Notes: generated from the sequence alone by a model not told the origin. Positions 15,833 through 23,040 are shown, counted from the stretch's first letter. The stretch: DNA of 33,846 nt from Candidatus Saccharimonadota bacterium (GCA_024697865.1 JAILSC010000020.1:1-33846); one strand, 5' to 3'. A program made the numbers and translations.

Positions 15833-16650
15833 TGATGCTAAATACTCATCCGAAAGAGCCTCGTGAGCGAAGCGAGGCGGCTCTTGAGGGTGAGGATTTA
15901 GCGCCTGTTATAGTAATTCTAGGCCCCACCGGCTCAGGTAAAACCGGAGTCTCTATTGATATCGCCAGGGCTATAAACGGCGAAATCATTTCTGCTGATT
16001 CTCGAGCTATTTATCAAGGTATGGACATTGGTACTGCCAAGCCTACCAAAGAAGAACAACAGGGGATCCCGCACTGGGGTATAGATCTGATTAAACCTGG
16101 TGAACGTTTTACGGTGGCTGACTGGAAAGAATATGCCGAACAGAAAATTAAAGAGATTAGAGCTCGCGGTCACATCCCCATTATCACTGGCGGCACGGGG
16201 CTCTATATTGATGCTTTGATCTATGATTACCAATTTAAAGGACCTACTGGTGCTAAGATTGGCGATTATGCTCAAAAAACTTGTTCAGACCGGAAGGAGA
16301 TTAAGGGGAATTACTTACTGATTGGCGTCAAATGGTCTGCCGATGAGCTTCGCCTCAGATTAAAACAGAGAATTGACCAAATGTTCATTCCTGAACTGTA
16401 TACCGAGACCAAACAATTGGCTGCAGAGTATGGCTGGGATAACCAGGCCATGAAAAGCGATATCTATGAGTATGCGCATAAGTATTTACAGGGGGAATTA
16501 TCTCTAGAGCAAGCTAAAGAACAATGTTTTTATGAAGATTGGCATTTGGCTAAACGTCAGCTCACTTGGTTTAAGCGCAACGATAAAATAATCTGGCTGC
16601 CACTCGACAAAGTTTACTCATTTGTGCTAAAATATATACAAGATGAGTAA
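15829..16650 (+). CDS. miaA: tRNA dimethylallyltransferase
   Basis: 273 residues. MiaA transfers the dimethylallyl group to N6 of A37 in tRNAs reading UNN codons. Visible: P-loop GPTGSGKT (about 32-39), DSRAIYQGMDIGTAKP, the tRNA-contact region HWGIDL, ITGGTGLYIDAL, and a C-terminal RQLTWFKR as in other MiaA proteins. The family normally begins within a few residues of the P-loop strand. Here about 25 extra residues precede it and are encoded by a palindrome (15854-15885); no alternative start exists after the three initial ATG codons. The start overlaps the thrS stop, and the stop overlaps the next gene by 8 nt. Confidence 0.93.
   Translation: MMMLNTHPKEPRERSEAALEGEDLAPVIVILGPTGSGKTGVSIDIARAINGEIISADSRAIYQGMDIGTAKPTKEEQQGIPHWGIDLIKPGERFTVADWKEYAEQKIKEIRARGHIPIITGGTGLYIDALIYDYQFKGPTGAKIGDYAQKTCSDRKEIKGNYLLIGVKWSADELRLRLKQRIDQMFIPELYTETKQLAAEYGWDNQAMKSDIYEYAHKYLQGELSLEQAKEQCFYEDWHLAKRQLTWFKRNDKIIWLPLDKVYSFVLKYIQDE
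15854..15885 (+). repeat. Palindromic element inside the miaA reading frame
   Basis: AAGAG pairs with CTCTT and, inside it, CCTCG with CGAGG around a TGAGCGAAG loop, with a 3-nt bulge. It encodes roughly residues 9-19 of an extension that other MiaA proteins lack. The 'gagcgaagcgag' core is typical of short mobile or repeated palindromes. Confidence 0.55.
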
Positions 16651-17248
16651 AATTGCAAACACCCCTACCGAAAAATTGTTTGGTTCCAAAACTAGGGCTA
16701 AACTCTTGCAATTATTCTTCGAAAACCCCGCTAAAAGTTTTTATGTTCGCGAAATGACTAGGGTCATCGAAGAGCAGATCAACTCTGTCCGCCGCGAGCT
16801 CAATAATCTAGAAAGTATCGGTATCATTAAAAGTGAAACCTACGACAATAAAATCTATTATTCAGCCAACAGCAAACACCCCTTCACTCGCCCATTGACT
16901 GAAATCTTCTCTAAAAAAGTTAGTTCATCGCGTGGCCAAGAAGCTAAGGTTAGCACTTGGGAGGATTACACCCGCCCAGTCAAACATTACTTAAAAGGCC
17001 TCGTCGTCACCAATCGTTTGCCTGGTCAAGACGGCATCGATCTTCTCATTATTGGTAACGACAAGACCAAAAAACTTACCCGTTGGGCCGAAGTAGTAGA
17101 GAAGAAGTTGGGTAAACCTATCAATTACGTGATTATGCCTACGGACGATTTCGTTTATCGTAGGAATGTCAAAGACCGCTTTATCACCGAGATCCTAGAG
17201 ATGGAAATTTTAGAAATCATTGACCCAGAAAACATAATTAAAGATTAG
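16643..17248 (+). CDS. Winged-helix regulator with a nucleotidyltransferase-like C-terminal half
   Basis: 201 residues. Residues 1-80 form a winged helix-turn-helix (LFGSKTRAKLLQLFFENPAKSFYVREMTRVIEEQINSVRRELNNLESIGII), as in ArsR-like regulators. The rest resembles the minimal nucleotidyltransferase fold found fused to such regulators: HYLKGLVVTNRLPGQDGIDLLIIGN with the strand-turn around GIDLLI, but not the full GS-x-DxD active site, so catalysis is doubtful. The likely role is DNA-binding regulation of an unknown target. It starts 8 nt before the end of miaA and is followed 7 nt later by the next gene. Confidence 0.7.
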   Translation: MSKIANTPTEKLFGSKTRAKLLQLFFENPAKSFYVREMTRVIEEQINSVRRELNNLESIGIIKSETYDNKIYYSANSKHPFTRPLTEIFSKKVSSSRGQEAKVSTWEDYTRPVKHYLKGLVVTNRLPGQDGIDLLIIGNDKTKKLTRWAEVVEKKLGKPINYVIMPTDDFVYRRNVKDRFITEILEMEILEIIDPENIIKD

Positions 17249-17255
17249 GAGGAAT

Positions 17256-17702
17256 ATGTTTGAACTAGAAAGCAAAAATCAAGACGAAATCATCGTTAGC
17301 ACAAAACAGACTACTATTAAGTTCAATATTGCTGACGCCTCTATCGATGCCGGCCTAGCCGTTGGTAAAATCACTGGGCCTGGGGAATTCGAAATCGGTG
17401 ATGTTAGTGTCCGTGGTATTGCTACCGAGGGTGATAAAACAATTTACGATATAGAAATAGGCGGTGTTCATACCGGTATCATTGGCGGTATCGAAGAAAA
17501 CCTAGACGACATCGTTGCCGACATTCTCTGTACTTCCTCTGTTCGCGCTATTCGCGAAATCGAACCTAAACTAATCATTGCCATGGGCAATGTCGATGCT
17601 ATGGTCACTGATCTTAAATTAACTGCTCGCACCGAAAAGAAGCTCAAAGTTAAAAATCTCGACAGTCTTCCAGTCACGAAAGAAGTGGTAGTGCTGAATT
17701 AA
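17256..17702 (+). CDS. Small metallo-beta-lactamase-fold-like protein without the metal motif
   Basis: 148 residues, preceded by TTAGGAGGAAT. The segment KITGPGEFEIGDVSVRGI recalls the 'GPGEYEV..V.I.GI' element of a group of small MBL-fold hydrolase-like proteins common in CPR genomes; the C-terminal part (EIEPKLIIAMGNVDAMVTDLKL) fits the end of that fold. The HxHxDH metal-binding motif is absent and the protein lacks a His-rich active site, so it is probably not a hydrolase. A structural or binding role is possible; this is a family-style call, not a firm one. Its stop overlaps the M50 gene start (TAATG). Confidence 0.6.
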   Translation: MFELESKNQDEIIVSTKQTTIKFNIADASIDAGLAVGKITGPGEFEIGDVSVRGIATEGDKTIYDIEIGGVHTGIIGGIEENLDDIVADILCTSSVRAIREIEPKLIIAMGNVDAMVTDLKLTARTEKKLKVKNLDSLPVTKEVVVLN

Positions 17703-18340
17703 TGAATTTCGGGTATATAATAATAGTCTTAGTTATCGTGGTGGGGTCGGTGATTTTGCATGAATTGGCTCATGGCGCGGTCGCCTATTGGCTAGGGGAT
17801 CGCACCGCTAAAGACGCTGGTCGCCTCACTCTTAACCCAATCAAACATATTGACCCCTTCATGTCTATTTTAGTGCCAGTCATATTATATATATTGCAGG
17901 CCCCTGTATTTGGTGGCGCCAAGCCAGTCCCGGTCAATTACTATAATCTCAAGTGGCGCGAATGGGGCATGGCTCTGGTCGCTCTGGCGGGCCCGCTTAC
18001 AAATTTCCTCTTAGCTTTTGTCTTTTTCTTGATCGGTCACTTTACTGGGGCTATCTATGGGGCTGGCGGAGAACTAACCTTTTTCATCTTTCAGGAGATT
18101 ATTTTCATCAATCTTGGCTTCATGATCTTTAATCTGATCCCCATTCCACCGCTAGACGGTTCTCGTATTCTTTACGCTATTGCCCCAGATGGTTTCCGTC
18201 CGATATTAGCAAGTATTGAACGCTACGGCATTATTATTGTCTATGCACTCATTTTGCTCTTCGGTCAATTCTTTTCTAGTTTTATGATCAACGGCATGAA
18301 CGGCATCGTCAACTTCTTCTATTGGATAGTTGGTAGCTAG
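17702..18340 (+). CDS. Site-2-protease-family zinc metalloprotease (M50)
   Basis: 212 residues with about five membrane segments. The zinc motif HEXXH is VILHELAHGAVAYWLGD in the first hydrophobic stretch, and the third ligand is the Asp of IPIPPLDGSRIL. The GGAKPVPVNYYNLK and WGMALVALAGPLTNFLLA elements are typical of the short M50B group (YwhC-like). These enzymes cut membrane-spanning segments within the bilayer. No PDZ domain is present. It is the last gene of the run beginning with thrS; its partner substrate is unknown. Confidence 0.92.
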   Translation: MNFGYIIIVLVIVVGSVILHELAHGAVAYWLGDRTAKDAGRLTLNPIKHIDPFMSILVPVILYILQAPVFGGAKPVPVNYYNLKWREWGMALVALAGPLTNFLLAFVFFLIGHFTGAIYGAGGELTFFIFQEIIFINLGFMIFNLIPIPPLDGSRILYAIAPDGFRPILASIERYGIIIVYALILLFGQFFSSFMINGMNGIVNFFYWIVGS

Positions 18341-18342
18341 TG

Positions 18343-18351
18343 TGATATAAT
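18343..18351 (+). promoter_or_regulatory. Promoter of the structured leader and the RNase H gene
   Basis: TGaTATAAT with hexamer 18346-18351, 5 nt after the M50 stop. Transcription should begin near 18358, just before the first helix of the structured RNA. Confidence 0.65.
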
Positions 18352-18357
18352 GGAATT

Positions 18358-18511
18358 AACCCCATTGGCAGCATGATTTTCCTGAATAATCATGTTATAG
18401 GGATTTCGTGGCCTTGTACCCGTGGGTGCAAAGCATAAGATTTTACCCACCTTGTATATATTACGGGGAAAACAGGCCAATGGGGCCCTTGAAAGATAAG
18501 TGGTGGGTTAA
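18358..18511 (+). ncRNA. Structured leader RNA or riboswitch-like element of unknown class
   Basis: A three-way-junction RNA fits between promoter and ATG. P1: CCCCATTGG (18360-18368) with CCAATGGGG (18477-18485), 9 bp perfect. P2: CATGATT (18372-18378) with AATCATG (18388-18394). P3: a GGCC..TGT/ACAGG arm topped by GTGGGT (18422-18427) with ACCCAC (18445-18450). The strand ACCCACC can instead pair over 7 nt with GGTGGGT (18502-18508), which lies 4-10 nt before the start codon. That gives two mutually exclusive states, one hiding the ribosome entry region. I do not recognise any published riboswitch consensus, and a free-standing small RNA is also possible. Confidence 0.55.
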
Positions 18512-19357
18512 ATGAAGCAAAGAATTCGTACAGTTGGTATTATTAAAAACGAAGAGGGGGTTCTAGTTTTTAGACGTAGCCGAGGTCGATCTGAAGCCCC
18601 GGTTTTTTGGGAACTTCCCACCGGTAAAATTAAATTTGGCGAACAACCTGAAGAGGCTATGGCCCGCTCGCTCACTGATTATACTGGATTAATTGCCAGT
18701 TCTATCAAACTCAAAGACGTGATTACTTTTCTCGCCCCCGAAGGAGCTAGCCAACTCAGTAATTTGTATATAATTTATGAGCTCAGCATTGAGGGTGAAA
18801 TTAAACCTCGCCCCCATGATCGTTATACGGCCTATAAATTTATTAAAGACTTTACCGCCGCTCGTATCCGCCTTAGCGAAACTACTACCTCGGTTCTCGA
18901 GATCGAAAGTGGCAAAGTTACCCCTGAGCATGTCTCTGCTCGTGGCGCTGCTAACGGTATTACTATAAATGTCGACGGAGCCTCCCGTGGTAATCCTGGT
19001 CCTGCTGGTATTGGCTACTGTATCTACGACAATAATCATATTATCGAACGGGGCGGGGAATTTATTGGTTTCGCCACTTCTCGTATGGCCGAATATTATG
19101 CCATGAAAAAAGGTATTGAGCGGGCCATTGAGTTGGACTATAAGACAGTTCGGTTCATTTCCGATAGTTTAATGGTTGTCAATCAGTTAAACGGCATATT
19201 CTCTGTCAAAAATCAGGATATCGCCCCTGTTTATCGCGATATTCAAGAGCAGTTGGGGCAATTTGAGGCAGTTTCTTTCACTCATGTTCCTCGCTCTCAA
19301 AACATGCTTGCTGACTCTGAGGCTAACGCTGCCATTGATAAAATGCTAACAAAATGA
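18512..19357 (+). CDS. NUDIX-like domain fused to RNase HI
   Basis: 281 residues. The N-terminal part (about 1-130) is a NUDIX fold: RTVGIIKNEEGVLVFRRSRG, ELPTGKIKFGEQPEEAMARSLTDYTG. The NUDIX box should read GX5EX7REUXEEXGU; here REUXEE is RSLTDY, so the catalytic Glu pair is lost. The C-terminal part (about 150-281) is RNase HI with the four acidic residues in place: Asp in INVDGASRGNPG, Glu in MAEYYAMKKG, Asp in FISDSLMV and Asp in MLADSEAN. It should cleave RNA in RNA-DNA hybrids; the NUDIX part may only bind a nucleotide or act as a spacer. It is preceded by the structured leader, and the rnpB promoter lies at its stop codon. Confidence 0.88.
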   Translation: MKQRIRTVGIIKNEEGVLVFRRSRGRSEAPVFWELPTGKIKFGEQPEEAMARSLTDYTGLIASSIKLKDVITFLAPEGASQLSNLYIIYELSIEGEIKPRPHDRYTAYKFIKDFTAARIRLSETTTSVLEIESGKVTPEHVSARGAANGITINVDGASRGNPGPAGIGYCIYDNNHIIERGGEFIGFATSRMAEYYAMKKGIERAIELDYKTVRFISDSLMVVNQLNGIFSVKNQDIAPVYRDIQEQLGQFEAVSFTHVPRSQNMLADSEANAAIDKMLTK

Positions 19358-19363
19358 TATAAT
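19355..19363 (+). promoter_or_regulatory. rnpB promoter
   Basis: TGaTATAAT with hexamer 19358-19363; its TG overlaps the TGA stop of the RNase HI gene. Start of transcription is near 19369. Confidence 0.7.
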
Positions 19364-19368
19364 TACCC

Positions 19369-19705
19369 TGAGCCTGAAAGACAATCGCTTTATATAAGAG
19401 GAAAGTCCGGGCAACATAGAGCATGGTAGTCGCTAACAGCGACCGTCCGTAAGGATAGGGAAAGTACCACAGAAACAATACCGCCTAACTTCGTGTTAGG
19501 TAAGGGTGAAAAGAGTGAGGTAAGAGCTCACAGCGCGCGGTAGCGATACAGCGCGGAGGCAAACCCTACCTGTTGCAAGGAGTGCTAGGTCACCTTAGCT
19601 CGAGGATGCACGTTTACCGCTAGAGCGTTATAGCAATGTAACGCCAAGATAGATGATTGTCGCCCGTGCTTGCACGGGTACAGAACCCGGCTTACAGATG
19701 GCTCA
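19369..19705 (+). ncRNA. rnpB: RNase P RNA (type A-like)
   Basis: About 337 nt. The conserved blocks are present: P1 TGAGCC at the 5' end with GGCTCA at the 3' end, GAGGAAAGTCCGGGC with CAACATAGAGCA (P4/J region), AGGGTGAAA, GAGGCAAACCC, and ACAGAACCCGGCTTACAG near the 3' end. It processes the 5' ends of tRNAs; the sequence CAGAA..CCCGGCTTAC is the universal P4-P2 return strand. Ends are set from P1 and the promoter, so they are accurate to a few bases. Confidence 0.95.
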
Positions 19706-19709
19706 TATC

Positions 19710-19738
19710 AAAAAACCGCCCTTAACGGGTGGTTTTTT
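19710..19738. terminator. Bidirectional terminator between rnpB and rpmB
   Basis: AAAAAACCGCCC-ttaa-GGGTGGTTTTTT. The stem is flanked by A6 and T6, so it ends rnpB on the plus strand and the ribosomal-protein operon on the minus strand. These are convergent with 12 nt between hairpin and rpmB stop. Confidence 0.9.
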
Positions 19739-19749
19739 GAATCAGAATC

Positions 19750-19974
19750 TTATTTGTTCTTCTTGGCCGCACGGTCTCTAGGTGATTCAATCAGGCCTTT
19801 CTTCTTCAAAGTCCTTAGGGCTGAAGTCGAAACGTTGCATTTAACCTTTTGCCCGTTGATGATCAAAGTCCTCTTAGAGACATTTGGTTTAAATACCTTG
19901 CGCGTCTTTCGTTGGGAGAAGGACACGTTGTGACCATACATTTTACCTTTGCCAGTAATTTCACAAATTGCCAT
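19750..19974 (-). CDS. rpmB: Ribosomal protein bL28
   Basis: 74 residues, full length. MAICEITGKGKMYGHNVSFSQRKTRKVF matches the N-terminus of bL28, and KRTLIINGQKVKCNVSTSALRTLKKKGLIE its C-terminal half. It is the last gene of the infC operon: AAGGAGA in the last codons of rplT serves as ribosome site, and the ATG is 1 nt after the rplT stop. In most bacteria rpmB pairs with rpmG elsewhere; its attachment to infC-rpmI-rplT is a local rearrangement. Confidence 0.95.
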   Translation of the reverse strand: MAICEITGKGKMYGHNVSFSQRKTRKVFKPNVSKRTLIINGQKVKCNVSTSALRTLKKKGLIESPRDRAAKKNK

Positions 19975-19975
19975 C

Positions 19976-20323
19976 TTATTTCTCCTTTACCGTATTTACG
20001 ATTTGCTTGAACGCTTCTGGATTGTTTACGGCGAGATCAGCCAACATCTTGCGATCTAGGTTAATATTTTTAGCCTTCATCCCGGCAATTAATTGCGAGT
20101 AGGAAAGGCCGAGTTCTCTAGAAGCATTGTTAATTCTAGTAATCCAAAGTGCTCGCATATCTCGCTTACGATTTCGGCGATCTCGGTAGCTGTAGGACAA
20201 AGCTTTGATTACACCTTGTTTGCCTAACCGATAACTCCGGCGACGATAATGTTGCATCCCCTTGGTTTTATTTAGCATCTTCTTGTGCTTGGCGTGAGCC
20301 GCTACACCTCTTTTTACTCTCAT
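19976..20323 (-). CDS. rplT: Ribosomal protein bL20
   Basis: 115 residues. [67 protein letters not shown] is the basic N-terminal extension and helix pair of bL20, and [33 protein letters not shown] its globular domain. It is needed early in 50S assembly and in many bacteria represses its own operon; no obvious operator is seen here. AGGAG lies 6 nt before the ATG, inside the end of rpmI, from which it is separated by 1 nt. Confidence 0.97.
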   Translation of the reverse strand: MRVKRGVAAHAKHKKMLNKTKGMQHYRRRSYRLGKQGVIKALSYSYRDRRNRKRDMRALWITRINNASRELGLSYSQLIAGMKAKNINLDRKMLADLAVNNPEAFKQIVNTVKEK

Positions 20324-20324
20324 C

Positions 20325-20519
20325 TTATACTCCTAAAGCCCGTTTAACGTTTTTCTTGATTTTGCCATTTACCCCCGCAGCAGTTTTGATGTTGCGCTTT
20401 CTGGCTTTAGATTTTTTAGCGAGAATGTGATTCCCGAATGCCCGTTCTCGTACTAATTTGCCCGAGCCGGTCACTTTGATCCGCTTAGCGGTACCTTTAT
20501 GCGTCTTCATTTTCGGCAT
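20325..20519 (-). CDS. rpmI: Ribosomal protein bL35
   Basis: 64 residues, typical length. [28 protein letters not shown] and [15 protein letters not shown] are the usual bL35 signatures. GAAAGGAAAT precedes the ATG. It lies 64 nt after infC in the conserved order infC-rpmI-rplT. Confidence 0.96.
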   Translation of the reverse strand: MPKMKTHKGTAKRIKVTGSGKLVRERAFGNHILAKKSKARKRNIKTAAGVNGKIKKNVKRALGV

Positions 20520-20583
20520 AATATTTCCTTTCGTTAAAATTATTATTCAAAGTACGATCAGTCGGCCTAAGAAAAGTAGGAAA

Positions 20584-21102
20584 TTACTTTTTTCGTACCT
20601 GCACTGACAAGTTGCGTCCACTCATGTTGGGTTTGCCTTCCATCACGACGTCTTCGCCGAGTAGGGAAACAACCTTATCTAAAAGTTCATTTCCGATCTC
20701 TTTGTGGGCCATTTCGCGCCCTCTAAAGATGATCATGATCTTTACTCGGTCGCCAGAATCGAGGAAACCTCGCATTTTTCGGACTTTAATGTTAAGGTCG
20801 TTATCGGAAATTTTTAGGCCAATTTTCATCTGTTTTAACTCGGATTGTTTTTCCCGAGCTTTTTTACGATTTCTGGCCTCTTCCTTCATCTTTTGGTATT
20901 GGAATTTACCCCAATCGATGACTTTCACGACCGGTGGGTTAGCATTGGCGGCAATTTCCACCAAATCCACTCCCTGCTCTTTCGCGAGAAGTTGAGCATC
21001 ACGGCTAGACATGATGCCTAGCTGTTCGCCATTAGAACCGATTACGCGGACCTCAGGATAACGAATTTGCTCGTTTAACTTAGTCCGTGATTTCTGTTTG
21101 AT
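20584..21102 (-). CDS. infC: Translation initiation factor IF-3 with a non-standard AUC start
   Basis: 172 residues from the ATC at 21102. IF-3 keeps 30S subunits free and checks the start codon. The N-domain (LNEQIRYPEVRVIGSNGEQLGIMSSRDAQLLAKEQGVDLVEIAANANPPVVKVIDWGKF) and C-domain (IGLKISDNDLNIKVRKMRGFLDSGDRVKIMIIFRGREMAH) are complete. The first ATG is at 21012, inside the N-domain, and would drop conserved residues. Between the in-frame upstream TGA and that ATG there is no ATG, GTG or TTG; two tandem ATC codons (21105 and 21102) follow AGAAAGGA at ribosome-site distance. AUU, AUC or AUA starts are a known infC feature and let IF-3 repress itself. It leads the infC-rpmI-rplT-rpmB operon. 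Confidence 0.93.
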   Translation of the reverse strand: MKQKSRTKLNEQIRYPEVRVIGSNGEQLGIMSSRDAQLLAKEQGVDLVEIAANANPPVVKVIDWGKFQYQKMKEEARNRKKAREKQSELKQMKIGLKISDNDLNIKVRKMRGFLDSGDRVKIMIIFRGREMAHKEIGNELLDKVVSLLGEDVVMEGKPNMSGRNLSVQVRKK

Positions 21103-21137
21103 GATAGTCCTTTCTTCTCTTGAATTAACCTGTCATC

Positions 21138-21166
21138 ATTATACATCATCGTCTTCTAAAAGTCAA
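21138..21166 (-). promoter_or_regulatory. infC operon promoter
   Basis: Minus strand: -35 TTGACT (21161-21166), 17-bp spacer, -10 TATAAT (21138-21143). The -35 box lies inside the last codons of comM. The start is expected near 21131, with a leader of about 29 nt. Confidence 0.85.
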
Positions 21167-22654
21167 CGCTTCAGCTAAATGTTTATTTAAGATTTCTCCT
21201 GAGTCATCTAGGTCTGCAATCGTCTGAGCAACCTTGATGGTTTTAAAATACGATCTAGCCGATAGATTTAGCTGCTTTGAAGCGGATGCTAGTAATTTCT
21301 TTGCCGCCGGTTCCATTTTCAGTTTCTGCGAGACTTCAAATGAAGATAGGGAACTATTGAATTTGCCGTCTTGTTCGTAACGAGCTCTTTGTCGGGCAAT
21401 TGCCTCAGTTATGTTATTTTTTACAACACTATGTTCGTCGTCATTTTTCGGAATTGTCTTAAGCAAATCCGCATTGTCCACCTTTTCTACCATAATGCTC
21501 ATATCGATCCGGTCGAATAAGGGCCCCGACAGCCTCTTCTGATAGTTCTGGATTTGAGTTTCAGTACATTTACACTCGTGCGTTGGATCTCCTAGATAAC
21601 CACATGGGCAGGGGTTCATCGTGGCTATCAGCATGAAATCCGCCGGATACATCGTCTTTTGGTTAGCTCTCGAGATTACTATCCGTTTATCTTCTAATGG
21701 TTGCCTCAAAGACTCCAATACCGAGCGGGGAAATTCGGGGATTTCGTCTAAAAACAAGACCCCCTTATGAGCCAAAGAAATTTCCCCTGGCCCGTTAGCT
21801 CCCCCGATAATTGAGGTGGCCGAAGCCGTGTGGTGCGGACTTCTGAATGGTCTTTTATTTATGGCGTCCTCGGTAGCAAATCCCGCAATTGAGTATAGTT
21901 TGGTAATATCAACCATTTCATCAGGGGTCAAATCTGGCAGTAGATTTGCTGCCGCTTTGGCCAGTAAGGTCTTACCTGCTCCTGGTGGTCCCGATATTAG
22001 AATATTGTGATGCCCCGCAATTGCAATCGTCATAGCTCGCTTGGCCAGCTTCTGACCACGTATATGATCTAAAATCGTCGCTCCTGCTGCATTTTCGGCC
22101 GCTCCTAGCGCTTTTAGGCTGTTTTTCGCTTGTGGTAAAGTGATTTGGCTTTTTAGGGCTAGAAACAGCTCCTGTAGGGTTTCTACTCCATAAACGGTCA
22201 GGTCGGAGACTAGTGCCGCCTGGGGTAGATTTTTCACTGGTACGAAGATCTCTGAATATCCGGCTCGCTTAGCCACCTCTAGGATATTAATAACTCCGCG
22301 CACTGGCTTCACCTCACCGTTTAGCGACAGCTCTCCTACGAATATTCTCCCATACGTATCGCTTTTCAGTAGTTGGCCAGATAGCACTAGCACCGATAGT
22401 GCAATCGGTAAGTCTAGATATGTTCCGTCCTTAGGAAATTCCGCTGGAGCCAAGTTGATTGTCACCTTTCGACTGGGGAACGAAAAACCAGAATTTATAA
22501 TAGCGCTGCGTACCCGCTCTCGCGCTTCGTTAATAGTTTTATTAGCCATACCCACAATGTTGAAAGCTGGGAGTCCTTTATTCATGTCGCCCTCGACTTC
22601 AACCAGCTTTCCTTCAAAGCCGTAAGGCGTTGCTGAATGTATTTTGCTTATCAT
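21146..22654 (-). CDS. comM: ComM/YifB-family Mg-chelatase-like AAA+ ATPase
   Basis: 502 residues, full length. The N-terminal LonC-like domain begins MISKIHSATPYGFEGKLVEVEGDMNKGLPAFNIVGMANKTINEARERVRSA; the AAA+ core has Walker A GPPGAGKTLL, Walker B VLFLDEIPEF and the segment TMNPCPCGYLGDPTHECKCT, whose Cys residues mark the YifB/ComM zinc-binding insert. The C-terminal Mg_chelatase_C domain ends in KVAQTIADLDDSGEILNKHLAEALTFRRR. ComM is a branch-migration helicase that helps integrate DNA taken up in transformation. CPR bacteria often keep competence genes, so a role in DNA uptake fits. AGGAAAATGGC precedes the ATG. Its 3' end contains the infC promoter. Confidence 0.94.
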   Translation of the reverse strand: MISKIHSATPYGFEGKLVEVEGDMNKGLPAFNIVGMANKTINEARERVRSAIINSGFSFPSRKVTINLAPAEFPKDGTYLDLPIALSVLVLSGQLLKSDTYGRIFVGELSLNGEVKPVRGVINILEVAKRAGYSEIFVPVKNLPQAALVSDLTVYGVETLQELFLALKSQITLPQAKNSLKALGAAENAAGATILDHIRGQKLAKRAMTIAIAGHHNILISGPPGAGKTLLAKAAANLLPDLTPDEMVDITKLYSIAGFATEDAINKRPFRSPHHTASATSIIGGANGPGEISLAHKGVLFLDEIPEFPRSVLESLRQPLEDKRIVISRANQKTMYPADFMLIATMNPCPCGYLGDPTHECKCTETQIQNYQKRLSGPLFDRIDMSIMVEKVDNADLLKTIPKNDDEHSVVKNNITEAIARQRARYEQDGKFNSSLSSFEVSQKLKMEPAAKKLLASASKQLNLSARSYFKTIKVAQTIADLDDSGEILNKHLAEALTFRRR

Positions 22655-22870
22655 GCCATTTTCCTACCATTGTCCATATTTTTTTACAACCCCCCACCCA
22701 CACAAAATAACTAAATTTTCGTGCCAAAATTAGCAAACTCTGCAACACCAAAAAAATGTCCGCGGCGCGCACGAATCTTGGTTCGACTTTTTATTAAAAT
22801 GGTTGCCGAAAGGACACTAAATTGCTTGTGGAAAACTCAGCAAAAAAATACAAAAAATTGTTCAAAAAAG
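22655..22870. other. Intergenic stretch between comM and the small RNA promoter
   Basis: A/T-rich and without a convincing reading frame. It must carry the comM promoter on the minus strand, but I see no clear -35/-10 pair. A C-rich run (CCCCCCACCC near 22692) and one TGTGGAAAA string near 22835 that resembles a DnaA box are the only marked features. Confidence 0.4.
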
Positions 22871-22872
22871 TA

Positions 22873-22901
22873 TTGACATTAGCATTTTTAGACGATATAA
22901 T
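22873..22901 (+). promoter_or_regulatory. Strong promoter of a small RNA
   Basis: -35 TTGACA (22873-22878), exactly 17 bp, -10 TATAAT (22896-22901): a consensus promoter, and among the strongest in the window. No protein gene follows. Confidence 0.85.
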
Positions 22902-22907
22902 AGGGGT

Positions 22908-23017
22908 AGCTTTTGAATAAAAAAATTATGCAAAAGCCAAAAATAAAAATTTAGCCAAAATAACTCCACACTCTACACAGAAGACCGGTTTTCCTCGCAG
23001 TTACCGGTCTTCTTTTA
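22908..23017 (+). ncRNA. Small RNA of unknown function, about 110 nt
   Basis: Runs from the consensus promoter to a textbook terminator. The body is A-rich with little internal pairing (long A runs at 22917-22966). The 3' part is the terminator hairpin, whose 13-nt loop contains TTTTCCTCG. That loop is complementary to the GAGGAA(A) in several ribosome sites of this window (before 233, 6693, 17256 and gyrA at 29671). I do not recognise a known family. A short frame of eight codons at 22928 has no ribosome site. Confidence 0.65.
22979..23017 (+). terminator. Terminator of the small RNA
   Basis: AGAAGACCGGT (22979-22989) pairs perfectly over 11 bp with ACCGGTCTTCT (23003-23013), followed by TTTATAT. 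Confidence 0.85.
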
Positions 23018-23040
23018 TATTTGGCACTAAAAATAGTCAC

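Noticed and set aside
22829-22842. Possible DnaA box / replication origin near comM
   Set aside because: Only one TGTGGAAAA-type match; no cluster of boxes and no dnaA, dnaN or rpmH nearby.
22928-22954. Eight-codon frame inside the small RNA
   Set aside because: No ribosome site and low-complexity Lys/Ile codons in an A-rich sequence; likely chance.
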